Source: Pseudomonas sp. B33.4 (GTDB taxonomy: Bacteria > Pseudomonadota > Gammaproteobacteria > Pseudomonadales > Pseudomonadaceae). From it: a stretch of 64,000 bases of DNA. This document shows positions 63,390 to 64,000 of this stretch, piece after piece. Numbering within the stretch: the first letter of the stretch is position 1; the number at the start of each line of letters is the position of its first letter. Where the stretch lies: contig NZ_CP140706.1 of NCBI RefSeq assembly GCF_034555375.1, forward strand, positions 6,540,193-6,604,192, given 5' to 3'. The notes beneath the pieces were generated by a model. The model saw only the letters and a program-made list of their open reading frames with translations, was not told the DNA's origin and did no database searches. The position numbers and the translations under genes were made by a program.

Positions 63390-63923
63390 CTAGTTGTGGA
63401 TAAGTTCTGCGGCAATCGCCGCCAGATCGTCAAAAATCAGAGTGCCAACCGGCAGAGTTTTGCCCTGAGTCTTCGCGCCTTTTCCGGTCTTTACCAAAAC
63501 TGGCTGTGAATCGACGGCTTTGGCCGCCTCCAGGTCACCAAGGCTGTCGCCGACGAACCAGACATTGGCCAGGTCGACGTTGTAATGCGCCGCGATGGTT
63601 TTCAACATCCCCGGTTTCGGCTTGCGGCAATCGCAGCCTTCGTCCGGCCCATGCGGGCAATACACGATCAGCCCGACCTCACCGCCCTGCTCCGCTACCA
63701 GTTCGCGCAAACGCGCATGCATGGCATCGAGGGTGGCGAGATCGTAATAGCCGCGAGCGATGCCCGACTGGTTGGTGGCCACCGCCACCGTCCAGCCGGC
63801 CTTGCTCAACTGCGCAATCGCTTCGATCGAGCCGGGCAACGGAATCCACTCCGCCACCGACTTGATGTAAGCGTCGGAGTCGTAATTGATCACTCCGTCC
63901 CGATCGAGAATCAGCAGTTTCAA
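63390..63923 (-). CDS. gmhB: D-glycero-beta-D-manno-heptose-1,7-bisphosphate 7-phosphatase
   Basis: 177 residues from the TTG at 63923, which has GAGGG upstream and gives the start KLLILDRDGVINYDSDAYIK. HAD-superfamily motif I DRDGV, motif II in VATNQSGIARG, and the zinc-binding Cys/His set CPHGPDEGCDCRKPKPG. It removes the 7-phosphate in the ADP-heptose pathway for LPS core. It starts 10 bp after the glyS stop. A DnaA box lies near its 3' end (63395). Confidence 0.94.
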   Translation of the reverse strand: MKLLILDRDGVINYDSDAYIKSVAEWIPLPGSIEAIAQLSKAGWTVAVATNQSGIARGYYDLATLDAMHARLRELVAEQGGEVGLIVYCPHGPDEGCDCRKPKPGMLKTIAAHYNVDLANVWFVGDSLGDLEAAKAVDSQPVLVKTGKGAKTQGKTLPVGTLIFDDLAAIAAELIHN

Positions 63924-63933
63924 CAGCAATCCC

Positions 63934-64000
63934 TCAACCCAGCAGCGAAATGTCGGCAACGCCGAGGAACAGACCACGTAGACGCGCCAGCAGCGCGTAA
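63934..64000 (-). CDS. glyS: Glycyl-tRNA synthetase beta subunit, C-terminal end
   Basis: The last 21 codons and the stop are inside the window and read YALLARLRGLFLGVADISLL followed by G, the conserved C-terminus of GlyS. The rest lies beyond the right edge. Gene order glyS-gmhB-plsC supports the call. Confidence 0.85.
   Translation of the reverse strand, partial: YALLARLRGLFLGVADISLLG

Overview
This window comes from the replication-origin region of a Pseudomonas chromosome, most likely the P. fluorescens group. The evidence is the order yidC-yidD-rnpA-rpmH-[oriC]-dnaA-dnaN-recF-gyrB, the order parB-parA-rsmG-mnmG beside a complete atp operon, a complete common polysaccharide antigen (D-rhamnan) cluster, fluorescens-type REP sequences and high GC content with matching codon use. 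Identities were read from the translated sequence and from family knowledge; no database search was run.

Left part (1-15.5 kb). A leftward operon of three SPFH (HflK/HflC-like) membrane proteins, one with an extremely His-rich N-terminus, lies behind a Zur-like palindrome. A dihydrolipoyl dehydrogenase, an Lrp-type regulator and a LysE exporter follow. Next comes a leftward block with a secreted TPR-like protein and a DUF3142 lipoprotein, and then an acyltransferase, a methyltransferase and two paralogous glycosyltransferases that look like polysaccharide tailoring genes.

Polysaccharide cluster (15.9-24.9 kb, rightward). rmd, gmd and wbpW make GDP-D-rhamnose, wzm-wzt form the ABC exporter, and three glycosyltransferases (wbpX/Y/Z type) build the chain.

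Middle part (24.9-40.2 kb, leftward). A three-domain oxidoreductase, a glutathione transferase and a LysR regulator are followed by glmS, a DeoR-type regulator and glmU (UDP-GlcNAc supply), and then atpIBEFHAGDC (F1F0 ATP synthase).

Origin region (40.2-64 kb). parB, parA, rsmG and mnmG precede a 0.57-kb intergenic region full of DnaA-box-like sites. A rightward fecI-fecR-TonB receptor cassette is inserted between mnmG and mnmE. After mnmE, yidC, yidD, rnpA and rpmH comes oriC (about 53.1-53.55 kb), then dnaA-dnaN-recF-gyrB. A divergent response regulator and histidine kinase follow, then plsC-like, gmhB and the end of glyS. Core genes mostly run away from oriC; the iron cassette and the rhamnan cluster run against that direction.

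The most interesting non-coding signals are (i) at least 26 exact 9-bp DnaA boxes from 24 to 63 kb, many inside genes, and none seen in the first 24 kb; (ii) a second origin-like region upstream of mnmG; (iii) an orphan leftward terminator next to a Fur-like box, possibly marking a small RNA; (iv) parS sites at 1.1 kb and 57.3 kb; and (v) the Zur-like operator ahead of the His-rich SPFH operon. No tRNA, rRNA, CRISPR array or insertion sequence was seen.
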